This document shows, one piece after another, positions 26,684 through 34,456 of a DNA stretch of 64,000 nt. Numbering within the stretch: position 1 is the stretch's first letter; the number at the start of each line of letters is the position of its first letter. The notes under the pieces were generated by a model. That model had not been told where the DNA came from. It ran no database searches and saw only the letters and a program-made list of their open reading frames with translations. Both the position numbers and the translations under genes were made by a program. The stretch is from positions 1,426,001-1,490,000 of the forward strand of contig CP170502.1 in assembly GCA_047947185.1 (NCBI GenBank). The letters are read 5' to 3'. This stretch comes from JANQJA01 sp047947185. Lineage in GTDB: Bacteria > Pseudomonadota > Gammaproteobacteria > Pseudomonadales > Azotimanducaceae.

Positions 26684-27574
26684 GTGAAAAAAGTCACTGC
26701 GTTTCTACTAGGGGAAAAAGGACTACGTGTTCTGGAGACCTTAACTCGTAGGCGACAGGAAATTTCCATAGTAGTTGTGATCGGACAAGATCCGGAAGTT
26801 TTGAATGACTATTCTTCAGATATAGAAACTGTCTGTCGATCCAAGGGATTGGAATTTTGCTATCGCAGAGAATATGAGTCGTTCCGAGTTGATAAGCACT
26901 CTCCCCATCTCCACATTGCAATCGGTTGGCGCTGGCTCATTAGAGGCATTCCCACAGCCGAACTCGTCGTATTTCATGATTCACTGCTGCCCCGATATCG
27001 TGGATTCGCTCCGCTCGTTAACGCGTTGCTGAACTTTGAAAGGGAAATTGGCGTGACCGCATTGTACGCGACCGAACAATACGATCGTGGTCCAATAATT
27101 GCCCAACAATCGCTCCAGGTCACTTATCCAACCACCATTCAAAAGGAAATCCATAGAATCTCACATTGTTACGCCGACTTGGCTGATGAAGTGATTGAGC
27201 TATATTCTGCAGGTGCGCTACCAGAGGGGCGGGTACAGATAGAGGCTAGTGCGACATATAGCCTCTGGCGGGACGAAGTAGACTATTTTATCGATTGGAA
27301 CTGGGATGCCAGCTATATTGAAAACTTCATCAATTGCGTTGGCTACCCTTACAGCGGCGCCAAGTCAAAACTTAATGGAAAGCACATCACCGTTCAGGAG
27401 GGTTTAGTTGTAGGTGATGTAACAATCGAAAATCGCACACCCGGAAAAGTGATTTTTTTGGACGACGTAGGACCAACAGTGGTTTGTGGAACGGGCCTGA
27501 TAAAAATCACGAAAATGACCGACGGTGAAAATGCTCAGATAGAACTGAGTAAATTTAGATCGAGGTTTTCATGA
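26684..27574 (+). CDS. Formyltransferase-family protein, probable sugar N-formyltransferase
   Basis: A 296-residue protein whose central part matches the methionyl-tRNA/sugar formyltransferase fold: FHDSLLPRYRGFAP (His98) and the Asp134 stretch QYDRGPIIA. The third residue of the usual Asn-x-His-Asp catalytic set is changed: the Asn position is Val96 (VVFH rather than NxH). Coming straight after the aminotransferase (15-bp gap) it would suit formylation of the 4-amino group of a dTDP-sugar. The Asn loss leaves the reaction open, and other acyl donors are possible. It starts with GTG at 26684. Its stop overlaps the next start. Confidence 0.7.
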   Translation: MKKVTAFLLGEKGLRVLETLTRRRQEISIVVVIGQDPEVLNDYSSDIETVCRSKGLEFCYRREYESFRVDKHSPHLHIAIGWRWLIRGIPTAELVVFHDSLLPRYRGFAPLVNALLNFEREIGVTALYATEQYDRGPIIAQQSLQVTYPTTIQKEIHRISHCYADLADEVIELYSAGALPEGRVQIEASATYSLWRDEVDYFIDWNWDASYIENFINCVGYPYSGAKSKLNGKHITVQEGLVVGDVTIENRTPGKVIFLDDVGPTVVCGTGLIKITKMTDGENAQIELSKFRSRFS

Positions 27575-28536
27575 TGAGCAGCGACAAGCTTTCGATAGTC
27601 GTTCCCGTTTACGGCTGTCCAGAGGCATTGAATGAATTGTGCGACAGGCTGATTGATACGGTCACCAACATTGGGATCGAGTTTGAAATAGTTCTGGTAG
27701 ACGATTGTTGTCCAAAGGGCTCGTGGAATGTCATCAAGAAGCTGGTCGCAGAACATCCTGAGATTGTCGCTGCGAAGCTCAGCAGGAATTTTGGCCAACA
27801 TTACGCGATTTTGTGCGGGCTGGAGTTATCTTGCGGAGACTGGGTGGTTGTTATGGATTGCGATTTACAAGACAGGCCAGAGGAAATAACAAAATTGTTA
27901 GCAGCTACCCACGAGGGCTACCAGGTTGTTCAGGCCGAACGCTATGAACGGAAAGACGGTTTCCTCAAACAACAGTTCTCCAAGCTCTTTTATCGACTGC
28001 TATCCTACCTGACAGAAACTGAACAAAATCCTGGGGTTGCCAACTTCGGAATCTATAGCCGACAAGCAATTGATCAGGTGATTGCACTGAAAGAGAGTGT
28101 GAGGTTTTTTCCGGTAAACATCAGGTGGATAGGATACTCTAGGACTACAATACCCGTATTACATTCAGAAAGAGCAATCGGAAAATCGTCCTACAGCTTC
28201 GGAAAGCTTCTTAGCTTAGCATCAAGCGTAATATTGGGATTTTCTGACAAGCCCTTGCGATTGGTCGTGCAAGCTGGATTTTTTGTTTCTATCGCCGCGA
28301 TCGGCTATTCCACCTACCTCGCGGCCAAGTGGCTAATATTCGGTTCTATAGTCGAAGGGTGGTACAGTCTTATGGTTTCCCTCTGGTTAATTTTCGGCCT
28401 TACCATATTTGTTATTGGTATAGTGGGGCTATACATAGCCAGAATTTTCGAAGATGTGAAACAGCGACCGCTCTACATCGTAGAGGAGTCACTAGACCAA
28501 ACAAGTTTTTTCGCCCTTGACGAACCTTCGTCCTGA
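27571..28536 (+). CDS. GtrB/DPM1-like family 2 glycosyltransferase with two C-terminal membrane helices
   Basis: 321 residues. The N-terminal GT2 domain has LSIVVPVYG, EIVLVDDCCPKGSW and VVMDCDLQDRPEE (DxD metal site). Two C-terminal hydrophobic hairpins lie at about residues 230-255 and 265-290. This is the layout of polyprenyl-phosphate sugar synthases such as GtrB and ArnC. The start codon overlaps the formyltransferase stop (ATGATGA region). A GtrA-like protein is encoded convergently eight bases after its end, supporting a lipid-phosphate-sugar side-branch pathway. The sugar is unknown. Confidence 0.85.
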   Translation: MMSSDKLSIVVPVYGCPEALNELCDRLIDTVTNIGIEFEIVLVDDCCPKGSWNVIKKLVAEHPEIVAAKLSRNFGQHYAILCGLELSCGDWVVVMDCDLQDRPEEITKLLAATHEGYQVVQAERYERKDGFLKQQFSKLFYRLLSYLTETEQNPGVANFGIYSRQAIDQVIALKESVRFFPVNIRWIGYSRTTIPVLHSERAIGKSSYSFGKLLSLASSVILGFSDKPLRLVVQAGFFVSIAAIGYSTYLAAKWLIFGSIVEGWYSLMVSLWLIFGLTIFVIGIVGLYIARIFEDVKQRPLYIVEESLDQTSFFALDEPSS

Positions 28537-28544
28537 AATCCAAA

Positions 28545-28955
28545 CTAGTCTTGTCGTCTGCGAAAAATCAAAATCTTCTGCAGTAAGAATAGATAGATTG
28601 CCGACACGAACACCAAAACAAATTGTACAAGTCGAAAATCCATATCAAGCACCTCGACACTAACCGACAACACGATCAAAGCGAACAGATAGGTTGATAA
28701 ATGGGCTAAGAGGAAGTAGATGAATGTTCTTGTTACCTTTCCAGTGTGCTTGAAAGTCCATTTTTTGTTAAGCGAAAAAGATAAAGACACCCCGAACATA
28801 TACATCGATGACATTGCTATCAAATAATGGACACCCATCTCAGTTAGCAGAAGGAAGCCAAGGTACAGGAGAGCGTTCGAAAGCAATCCTGAAACGCCAT
28901 ACCTTACCATTTGACCGAATAGTTCGTTACTAAAACACAACTTGAAGCTTGCCAT
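28545..28955 (-). CDS. GtrA-like membrane protein
   Basis: 136 residues from the ATG at 28955 (MASFKLCF); the frame is open from a TTG at 28967. Four hydrophobic segments and the N-terminal QMVRYGVSGLLSNALLYLG match the GtrA/DPMS flippase-like family, with FSLNKKWTF in the middle. GtrA proteins are thought to move polyprenyl-phosphate sugars across the inner membrane. The gene is convergent with the GtrB-like gene, unlike the usual gtrAB tandem order. IS_A begins only 73 bp upstream of its start, so its native promoter may be displaced. Confidence 0.85.
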   Translation of the reverse strand: MASFKLCFSNELFGQMVRYGVSGLLSNALLYLGFLLLTEMGVHYLIAMSSMYMFGVSLSFSLNKKWTFKHTGKVTRTFIYFLLAHLSTYLFALIVLSVSVEVLDMDFRLVQFVLVFVSAIYLFLLQKILIFRRRQD

Positions 28956-29064
28956 CAGATCCAACAATACGAAAGGCGATAAATCGAATTGCTATTTTTC
29001 GGCTTATTCGATCGGACTCCGGAACGTGTCAACCTCGTATGGACAATCATTTCAAAAATAACAT

Positions 29065-30132
29065 CTATTTCACGTAGCCCGCTGCATTCAGCTTCGGGAA
29101 GTTGACGCGATCGTCGATGATGGTGCCGGCATCGCCGGGGGCGACAGGGTTGATCGCTACGCTCGTTGGCGGCATCGTCACCACCGGCCTGCCTTGGACA
29201 AAACGCTCAGGGTTCCGGGCATAACGCGCATCCAGTGCTCGTTGCTTGTCCTTCGCAACGTCACGATAGCGCCCGGTAAATACCTGCTCGGGCGTGAACC
29301 CGGCCAGGCCACTGTGGTGGTGCTGGAAGTTGTACCAGGCAAAGTAATCTTCACACCAGTTGCGCGCATGGGCGGGATGATCAAATCGACCGGGGTAGTC
29401 CGGTTGGTACTTCTGCGTCTTGAACTGACTTTCACTGAAGGCGTTGTCATTACTCACCCGCGGCCGGCTATGGCTGCAGGTGACATCAAGATCGCGTAAC
29501 AGATCCAGATAGCCGTGGGCGATCATCGGTGAACCACGATCCTGGTGGATCGTGAGTTGTCCCCTGGTGATGCCGTAGCATGCTGTAGCATCATCTATCA
29601 GTTGCCTGGACAGGGCGCTGTTCTCCTTCACCGAGACCATCCAGGCCTCGACAAACCGGCTGAACAGATCGAGTACAACGTACAGCGACAGATAGATGCC
29701 TCCGCGGACAAGCGGCAGTTTTGTAATGTCCCAAGACCAGGCTTTGTTAGGGGCTGTCGCTAACAAACGCGGGATGGCATGATGCTGCGCGGGTCTTTGA
29801 TTACGCCGGTCACCAGTCTCTTGCACACTTCTGAGAAGGCGATGCATCGTGCTCACGGAACACAGGTAGCGCTCTTGCTCCAGCAGGCTTTGATACACCT
29901 CGGCAGGCGGTTGGTCGCAGTATGCCTCGCTGTGCAGCGTATCAATGATGGTAGTGCGTTCCTGTGGGCTCAAAGCCCGTGGTTGCACTGCATGCTGGCG
30001 CGAGCGTTTAGGCGGTTCATCATTGGCGGCACGACGCTGACGCGCGTACACCGTACTGCGATTCAGGGCAAGCACCTGGCAGGCTCGTGTCATTGATAGC
30101 GTATCCGGCCGTTCTGCTATGGCAGTGCCCAC
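29065..30132 (-). CDS. IS3-family transposase OrfB (IS_A copy 1)
   Basis: A 355-residue integrase-core (rve) transposase, start GTG at 30132, with a DDE triad at WSWDITKL, HQDRGSPM and NAFSESQFKT, and an N-terminal HTH_21-type region (STVYARQRRAANDE). It overlaps the end of orfA by 16 bases in another frame, giving coupled translation. It is full length, so copy 1 may still be active if its OrfA works. Confidence 0.9.
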   Translation of the reverse strand: MGTAIAERPDTLSMTRACQVLALNRSTVYARQRRAANDEPPKRSRQHAVQPRALSPQERTTIIDTLHSEAYCDQPPAEVYQSLLEQERYLCSVSTMHRLLRSVQETGDRRNQRPAQHHAIPRLLATAPNKAWSWDITKLPLVRGGIYLSLYVVLDLFSRFVEAWMVSVKENSALSRQLIDDATACYGITRGQLTIHQDRGSPMIAHGYLDLLRDLDVTCSHSRPRVSNDNAFSESQFKTQKYQPDYPGRFDHPAHARNWCEDYFAWYNFQHHHSGLAGFTPEQVFTGRYRDVAKDKQRALDARYARNPERFVQGRPVVTMPPTSVAINPVAPGDAGTIIDDRVNFPKLNAAGYVK

Positions 30133-30485
30133 AGCTCGCTCCCATTGCGTAAACGATCGAGCATCGCCAAGGCTTTTTTTTGGAGATCCAGGCAGTCGTT
30201 GGCGATATCAAGCTTGCGACTCAACCGACTGTTCTCTTTCTCCAGTTGCTCGATACGGCGCTGATCCGGTGTCTTCACGCCTTTCTCGGCATACTCCCGG
30301 CGCCAGTCAGACAACTGATTGCTATAGAGATTCTCCCGGCGCAGTAACGCACCGAGCTCACCATACTTGCATGCATCTGCTTCAGCGATAATGCGTAACT
30401 TGTACTCCGGCGTGAACTGGCGACGGGTACGTTTTTCCAGTGCGGGTTCCGGTGTAACCTGTGTACTGTTGGTCGGTTTTGGCAT
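30117..30485 (-). CDS. IS3-family OrfA (IS_A copy 1), with internal 39-bp deletion
   Basis: 122 residues. The HTH domain RRQFTPEYKLRIIAEADAC is followed by a C-terminal leucine zipper-like stretch (RIEQLEKENSRLSRKLD). Compared with copy 2 it lacks 13 residues (AGLSKSAPGPLPS) after EYAEKGV, an in-frame loss. Its stop is displaced by a TGA-to-TGG change, adding ALP-type residues at the end. Confidence 0.88.
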   Translation of the reverse strand: MPKPTNSTQVTPEPALEKRTRRQFTPEYKLRIIAEADACKYGELGALLRRENLYSNQLSDWRREYAEKGVKTPDQRRIEQLEKENSRLSRKLDIANDCLDLQKKALAMLDRLRNGSELWALP

Positions 30486-30572
30486 TTCATTACATCCTGG
30501 GTTGTCACCCTGAGTTCTATGTTATCCCAAACACGGAGTGTCTGGACTCAGATTAACACACAGGAAGACCGG

Positions 30573-30616
30573 GTGTTCACGATGACCGGATTAAGTGTTC
30601 ACGTTCGCCGGAATAT
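30573..30616. repeat. Two tandem 22-bp repeats, remnant of an IS21-family end
   Basis: GTGTTCACGATGACCGGATTAA (30573-30594) is followed at once by a second copy GTGTTCACGTTCGCCGGAATAT (30595-30616). Tandem terminal repeats of this kind are typical of IS21-family elements. No istA or istB is present, so this is an orphan end. The rest of the 30559-30685 stretch shows nothing recognisable. Confidence 0.55.
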
Positions 30617-30685
30617 GCAGGGATCGTTAGGGAGTTTGTGAGCGGCACCGGACATGCCGCTCATTATAAACCAGTGGGCGCTGGT

Positions 30686-30811
30686 TTAGCCGGCTTTTTG
30701 CGGACTTTTTGTTCGTAATGGCCGGCGCCAGTCAATACCTTCTAGCAGCATTGATAGCTGTGCCGGGGTCAGGTAGATCTTGCCTTCTGCCGCCTGCGTG
30801 TTAACGGCCAT
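30686..30811 (-). pseudogene. IS66-family TnpB, C-terminal fragment
   Basis: A 41-codon fragment with IYLTPAQLSMLLEGIDWRRP, the conserved end of IS66 TnpB (the small helper ORF). The upstream part of the gene is missing (a stop precedes the ATG at 30811) and no TnpC follows. It is a relic of an IS66 element; a TnpC tail relic occurs at 41.5 kb. Confidence 0.75.
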
Positions 30812-30889
30812 TTAAATTGATCCCCTTTCGGCCACTAATTTTGACCCGGGTAATCCCCCCATTTTTGATGGAGCTCTCAAGTAGAAAAT

Positions 30890-31125
30890 CTAAGCTGCAA
30901 CGTTGAGTTTCTGAATCGGCGTGATCCCTCCCAAAGCCATGTTCGGCCTTTCGTTGTTATAACGCCAGAGCCAGGCGGTTGCGGTTTCTCTGGCATGGTC
31001 AATCGAATCGAACAGATGCTGGTCCAGCCACTCATGTCGTACCGTGCGATTGTAGCGTTCAACGTATGCGTTCTGCTGCGGTTTACCCGGTTGAATGTAC
31101 TGGATCGCAATCTTGTGTCCCTGTG
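30890..31125 (-). pseudogene. IS3-family OrfB, C-terminal fragment (IS_C)
   Basis: The frame QGHKIAIQYIQPGKPQQNAY, then VERYNRTVRHEWLDQ and NNERPNMALGGITPIQKL, is the C-terminal third of an IS3-type transposase including the catalytic Glu (VERYNRT). It is cut at 31125/31126 by the left end of IS_A copy 2. The element's terminal sequence GGTAATCCCCCC stands at 30849-30860, so the whole remnant is 30849-31125. The N-terminal part of the same element type is at 33456-34223, in the same orientation. Confidence 0.82.
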
Positions 31126-31198
31126 TGTCAACCTGAGTCCAGACACTCCGTGTTTGGGATAACATAGAACTCAGGGTGACAACCCAGGATGTAATGAA

Positions 31199-31594
31199 AT
31201 GCCAAAACCGACCAACAGTACACAGGTTACACCGGAACCCGCACTGGAAAAACGTACCCGTCGCCAGTTCACGCCGGAGTACAAGTTACGCATTATCGCT
31301 GAAGCAGATGCATGCAAGTATGGTGAGCTCGGTGCGTTACTGCGCCGGGAGAATCTCTATAGCAATCAGTTGTCTGACTGGCGCCGGGAGTATGCCGAGA
31401 AAGGCGTTGCAGGATTGAGTAAAAGCGCACCTGGCCCGCTGCCGTCTAAGACACCGGATCAGCGCCGTATCGAGCAACTGGAGAAAGAGAACAGTCGGTT
31501 GAGTCGCAAGCTTGATATCGCCAACGACTGCCTGGATCTCCAAAAAAAAGCCTTGGCGATGCTCGATCGTTTACGCAATGGGAGCGAGCTGTGA
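31199..31594 (+). CDS. IS3-family OrfA (IS_A copy 2)
   Basis: 131 residues, the longer version of OrfA with the 13-residue AGLSKSAPGPLPS segment absent from copy 1. HTH (FTPEYKLRIIAEAD) and zipper-like end (RIEQLEKENSRLSRKLD) are intact. The stop overlaps the orfB GTG start (TGTGAGC). Confidence 0.9.
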   Translation: MPKPTNSTQVTPEPALEKRTRRQFTPEYKLRIIAEADACKYGELGALLRRENLYSNQLSDWRREYAEKGVAGLSKSAPGPLPSKTPDQRRIEQLEKENSRLSRKLDIANDCLDLQKKALAMLDRLRNGSEL

Positions 31595-32253
31595 GCACTG
31601 CCATAGCAGAACGGCCGGATACGCTATCAATGACACGAGCCTGCCAGGTACTGGCCCTGAATCGCAGTACGGTGTACGCGCGTCAGCGTCGTGCCGCCAA
31701 TGATGAACCGCCCAAACGCTCGCGCCAGCATGCAGTACAACCACGGGCTTTGAGCCCACAGGAACGCACTACGGTCATTGATACGCTGCACAGCGAGGCA
31801 TACTGCGACCAACCGCCTGCCGAGGTGTATCAAAGCCTGCTGGAGCAAGAGCGCTACCTGTGTTCCGTGAGCACGATGCATCGCCTTCTCAGAAGTGTGC
31901 AAGAGTCCGGCGACCGGCGTAATCAAAGGCCCGCGCAGCATCATGCCATCCCGCGTTTGTTAGCGACTGCCCCTAACAAAGTCTGGTCTTGGGACATCAC
32001 AAAACTGCCGCTCGTGCGCCGAGGCATCTATCTGTCGCTGTACGTTGTACTCGATCTGTTCAGCCGGTTTGTCGTGGCCTGGATGGTCTCGGTGAAGGAG
32101 AACAGCGCCCTGTCCAGGCAACTGATGGATGAGGCTACAGCACGCTACGGCATCACCAGGGGACAACTCACGATCCACCAGGATCGTGGTTCACCGATGA
32201 TCGCCCACGGCTATCTGGATCTGTTACGCGATCTTGATGTCACCTGCAGCCAT
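31591..32253 (+). pseudogene. Transposase OrfB of IS_A copy 2, truncated
   Basis: Same protein as copy 1 OrfB up to DVTCSH; then the frame enters IS_B and stops at 32274. It keeps the first two Asp of the DDE triad (WSWDITK, HQDRGSP) but loses the Glu, so it cannot transpose on its own. Confidence 0.9.
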
Positions 32254-32327
32254 TGTAAGCCTCCCCTAAAATAGTCCCATTCCGAACTGGAGTTCTCCCG
32301 CGTAAACTGCGAGCAAGGAGAACGACA

Positions 32328-32594
32328 ATGAAAAAATCCCGATACACCGAGTCACAGATCATCAAGGTGCTGAAGGAAGTTGAGGCCGGTAGACAGGTCA
32401 AGGAAGTATGTCGTGAATACGGCATCTCAGACGCGACCTACTACAACTGGAAGAGCAAGTACGGTGGTATGGAGGCGTCGGACGTGAAACGTCTGAAGGC
32501 CCTGGAGGACGAGAATCGACGCTTGAAACAGATGTATGCCGAACTCAGTCTTGATCATAAAATCTTGAAGGACGTGATCGAAAAAAAGCTGTAA
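32328..32594 (+). CDS. IS_B OrfA with programmed -1 frameshift site
   Basis: An 88-residue HTH_Tnp_1 protein (MKKSRYTESQIIKVLKEVEA, DATYYNWKSKYGG, leucine-zipper tail). Near its end an A7G run (32581-32588) is placed in frame as A_AAA_AAG, the classical IS3-family slippery heptamer. A -1 shift there reads through into orfB (KKAVKPAIRRDLVNYV) to give the OrfAB transposase. Confidence 0.92.
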   Translation: MKKSRYTESQIIKVLKEVEAGRQVKEVCREYGISDATYYNWKSKYGGMEASDVKRLKALEDENRRLKQMYAELSLDHKILKDVIEKKL

Positions 32595-32617
32595 AGCCAG
32601 CGATTCGACGAGACCTG

Positions 32618-33433
32618 GTGAACTACGTCCGTGCCGAGCACGAGGTTAGTATCCGCCGAGCCTGTCGTATCGTTGGCATCAGTTGTTCTGTCTATCGTTA
32701 TCGCCCGGATGCGAATAGAGATGATGCAGTGATCGCGGCGCTGCAGGAAGTGATCGAAGAGTTTCCAGCACATGGCTTTGGCAAGCTGTTCAAGATCATG
32801 CGGCGCAGGAGTTACATGTTCAACCATAAACGCGTTCACAGGGTCTATCGCCTTTTGAATCTGCACAAGCGGCGCCGCGGCAAGAAACGAGTGCCGAGCA
32901 GAGACCCGGTGACACTTGCGGTACCGGATGCCATCAACCAGTGCTGGTCGATGGACTTTATGAGCGACAGTTTATACACCGGTCGGCCATTTCGGACCTT
33001 CAACGTCATTGATGACCACAACCGTGAGGCGCTGGCAATTGAAGTAGACCTAAGCCTGCCGGCGCCCAGGATACTGCGCGTGTTGGATCGGATTACCGCC
33101 TGGCGCGGTTATCCAGAAAAGATCCGCATGGACAACGGACCAGAGTTCACTTCCATTGCGGTCGCTGACTGGGCGGAGGAGCACGGCATTGATCTAGAGT
33201 TTATCCAGCCAGGCAAGCCGACTCAGAACTCCTACATCGAACGCTTCAACCGCACCTATCGCGATGAGATTTTGAACATGTACGTGTTCAAGACGCTGAA
33301 CGAAGTTCGGCAGATCACCGAGCGATGGATCACGGAATACAACGAGGAACGACCTCATGACTCACTGGAAGACCTGACGCCCATCGAATACCTGAACAAG
33401 TATCAATCAGCGGAAAACTCTAATTGGATGTGA
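32618..33433 (+). CDS. IS_B OrfB transposase (DDE)
   Basis: A 271-residue rve-core transposase: HTH_21 region (SIRRACRIVGISCSVYRY), catalytic Asp in CWSMDFM, Asp in MDNGPEF, Glu in SYIERFNR, and the usual NEERPHDSLEDLTP ending. It is intact. It is most likely made as an OrfAB fusion by the frameshift upstream, since its own GTG start has no good ribosome-binding site. Confidence 0.9.
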   Translation: MNYVRAEHEVSIRRACRIVGISCSVYRYRPDANRDDAVIAALQEVIEEFPAHGFGKLFKIMRRRSYMFNHKRVHRVYRLLNLHKRRRGKKRVPSRDPVTLAVPDAINQCWSMDFMSDSLYTGRPFRTFNVIDDHNREALAIEVDLSLPAPRILRVLDRITAWRGYPEKIRMDNGPEFTSIAVADWAEEHGIDLEFIQPGKPTQNSYIERFNRTYRDEILNMYVFKTLNEVRQITERWITEYNEERPHDSLEDLTPIEYLNKYQSAENSNWM

Positions 33434-33455
33434 GACTAAAAGGGGGAGGTTTACA

Positions 33456-33832
33456 ATCGACCAGGTGTCGTTGATTTTTCTCGGTTCACAGAGCGCATCA
33501 GGCTTATCACGTTTGAGACGGCGCTTCGGCTTGATCCGCAGGTTCAGTTCAAGCTCCCTGTATATCCTGTAAACGCGCTTGTGGTTGTACTCGAAACCTT
33601 TGACGTTGCGTAGAAACAGGTAGCACAGGCCAAAGCCCCAGGTGCGGTTGTTCTCGGTTAGCCGCAGCAACCAGTCGGCAATCAATGCGTTGTCTCCGGA
33701 CGACCTGGCCTGGTATCGATAGCAGGTCTCACTGATCTGAAACGCCTCGCAAGCCAAACGAATGCTGAAACCACGTTCAGCAACTGCACGTTGCGCCATC
33801 TCTTTACGATGAGATGGCTTTACCACTTTTTT
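33456..33832 (-). pseudogene. IS3-family OrfB, N-terminal fragment (IS_C)
   Basis: The frame after the A_AAA_AAG slip (33826-33832) reads KPSHRKEMAQRAVAERGFS, then EYNHKRVYRIYRELELNLR and KINDTWS, where it is cut by the right end of IS_B just before the first catalytic Asp. The matching C-terminal part lies at 30890-31125. About 95 codons between the two parts are missing. Confidence 0.85.
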
Positions 33833-34086
33833 GTGAGGGCCTCCTGCACGATCTCGGCCTTCAAGCGTTCCTCGGCATACATCTTCTTGAGCCGGCGGTT
33901 CTCTTCCTCCAGTTCTTTCATGCGCTTCATCAGGGACGTATCCATGCCCCCAAACTTCGCTCGCCACTTGTAGAACGTGGCGTCGCTCATGCCATGCTTG
34001 CGACAAAGATCCGGCACCCTAACGCCGGACTCGGCTTCTTTGAGAATGGTCATGATCTGGCTGTCTGTGAATCGGGACTTCTTCAT
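33820..34086 (-). CDS. IS3-family OrfA (IS_C)
   Basis: 88 residues, HTH_Tnp_1 type (MKKSRFTDSQIMTILKEAES, DATFYKWRAKFGG, EENRRLKKMYAEERLK). It is related to but distinct from IS_B OrfA. It has an AAGGAG ribosome-binding site at 34094-34099. It is intact, but its partner OrfB is broken. Confidence 0.88.
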   Translation of the reverse strand: MKKSRFTDSQIMTILKEAESGVRVPDLCRKHGMSDATFYKWRAKFGGMDTSLMKRMKELEEENRRLKKMYAEERLKAEIVQEALTKKW

Positions 34087-34093
34087 GTAGGTT

Positions 34094-34223
34094 CTCCTTG
34101 TTCAAACTATATTGGAAAATCCTACTTTTGGGCACCTTCAAATCTCGGGGGGATTACCCTCCTTGGTCAAACTATATTGGAAAATCCTACTTTTGAGCAC
34201 CTTCAAATCTCGGGGGGATTACC
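34094..34223. repeat. Perfectly spaced 65-bp tandem duplication of the IS_C end
   Basis: 34094-34158 and 34159-34223 are the same 65-bp sequence with two mismatches. Each ends in GGGGGGATTACC, the terminal sequence of IS_C. The duplicated piece runs from the orfA ribosome-binding site to the tip of the element. Confidence 0.92.
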
Positions 34224-34456
34224 GTTCACCGGACGCTTACGATCAGATTAACGGGAGGAAATCAGGCCGGGAATAACGGTCTGGAATGAACGGTTACGAC
34301 GCAGGTCATGTTTGCGATCGCAAGACCGTGGCAGACAGCCACTTCAATAAATCGGGAGACCATCTCTTCTCAGCGTTTACGGCGCCCCACTCGACAACGT
34401 GACTCGATTTAGATTTCAGTCCGTTTGCGGCCCTTCGAAAGGAGACCGGTGACAGA
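34224..34456. other. Non-coding stretch without recognisable features
   Basis: The 233 bp between the IS_C end and the GT-C gene hold no convincing frame, tRNA or terminator. They look like old flank of the insertion site. Confidence 0.5.

Larger units (their letters stand above)
29028..30558 (-). mobile_element. IS3-family insertion sequence IS_A, copy 1 (about 1.53 kb)
   Basis: Ends are placed by matching TGTCAACCT at 29028 with the reverse complement of AGATTAACA at 30558, and with the left end of copy 2 (TGTCAACCTGAG at 31126). It carries orfA and orfB. I see no clear target-site duplication (flanks ACG and CAC). Copy 2 lies in inverted orientation about 0.6 kb away. Confidence 0.75.
31126..32253 (+). 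mobile_element. IS_A copy 2, 3'-truncated
   Basis: The left end TGTCAACCTGAGTCC at 31126 and orfA are intact, and orfB runs only to 32253 where IS_B begins. It is nearly identical to copy 1 but in the opposite orientation, so copies 1 and 2 form an inverted pair about 0.57 kb apart. The missing right end is not found on the far side of IS_B. Confidence 0.88.
32254..33455 (+). mobile_element. Complete IS3-family element IS_B (IS407-group-like, 1202 bp)
   Basis: Left terminal TGTAAGCCTCCCCTAAAATA at 32254 and right terminal (reverse complement TGTAAACCTCCCCCTTTTAG) ending at 33455 are imperfect inverted repeats. It contains orfA (32328-32594) and orfB (32618-33433). Flanks are CCAT on the left and ATCG on the right, so there is no target duplication. 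The left flank is IS_A and the right flank is IS_C, which points to recombination between two IS_B copies. Confidence 0.9.

Noticed and set aside
32254..33455. Fresh insertion of IS_B by simple transposition
   Set aside because: Flanks CCAT and ATCG do not match, and the sequences on either side belong to different elements, so a deletion by recombination fits better.
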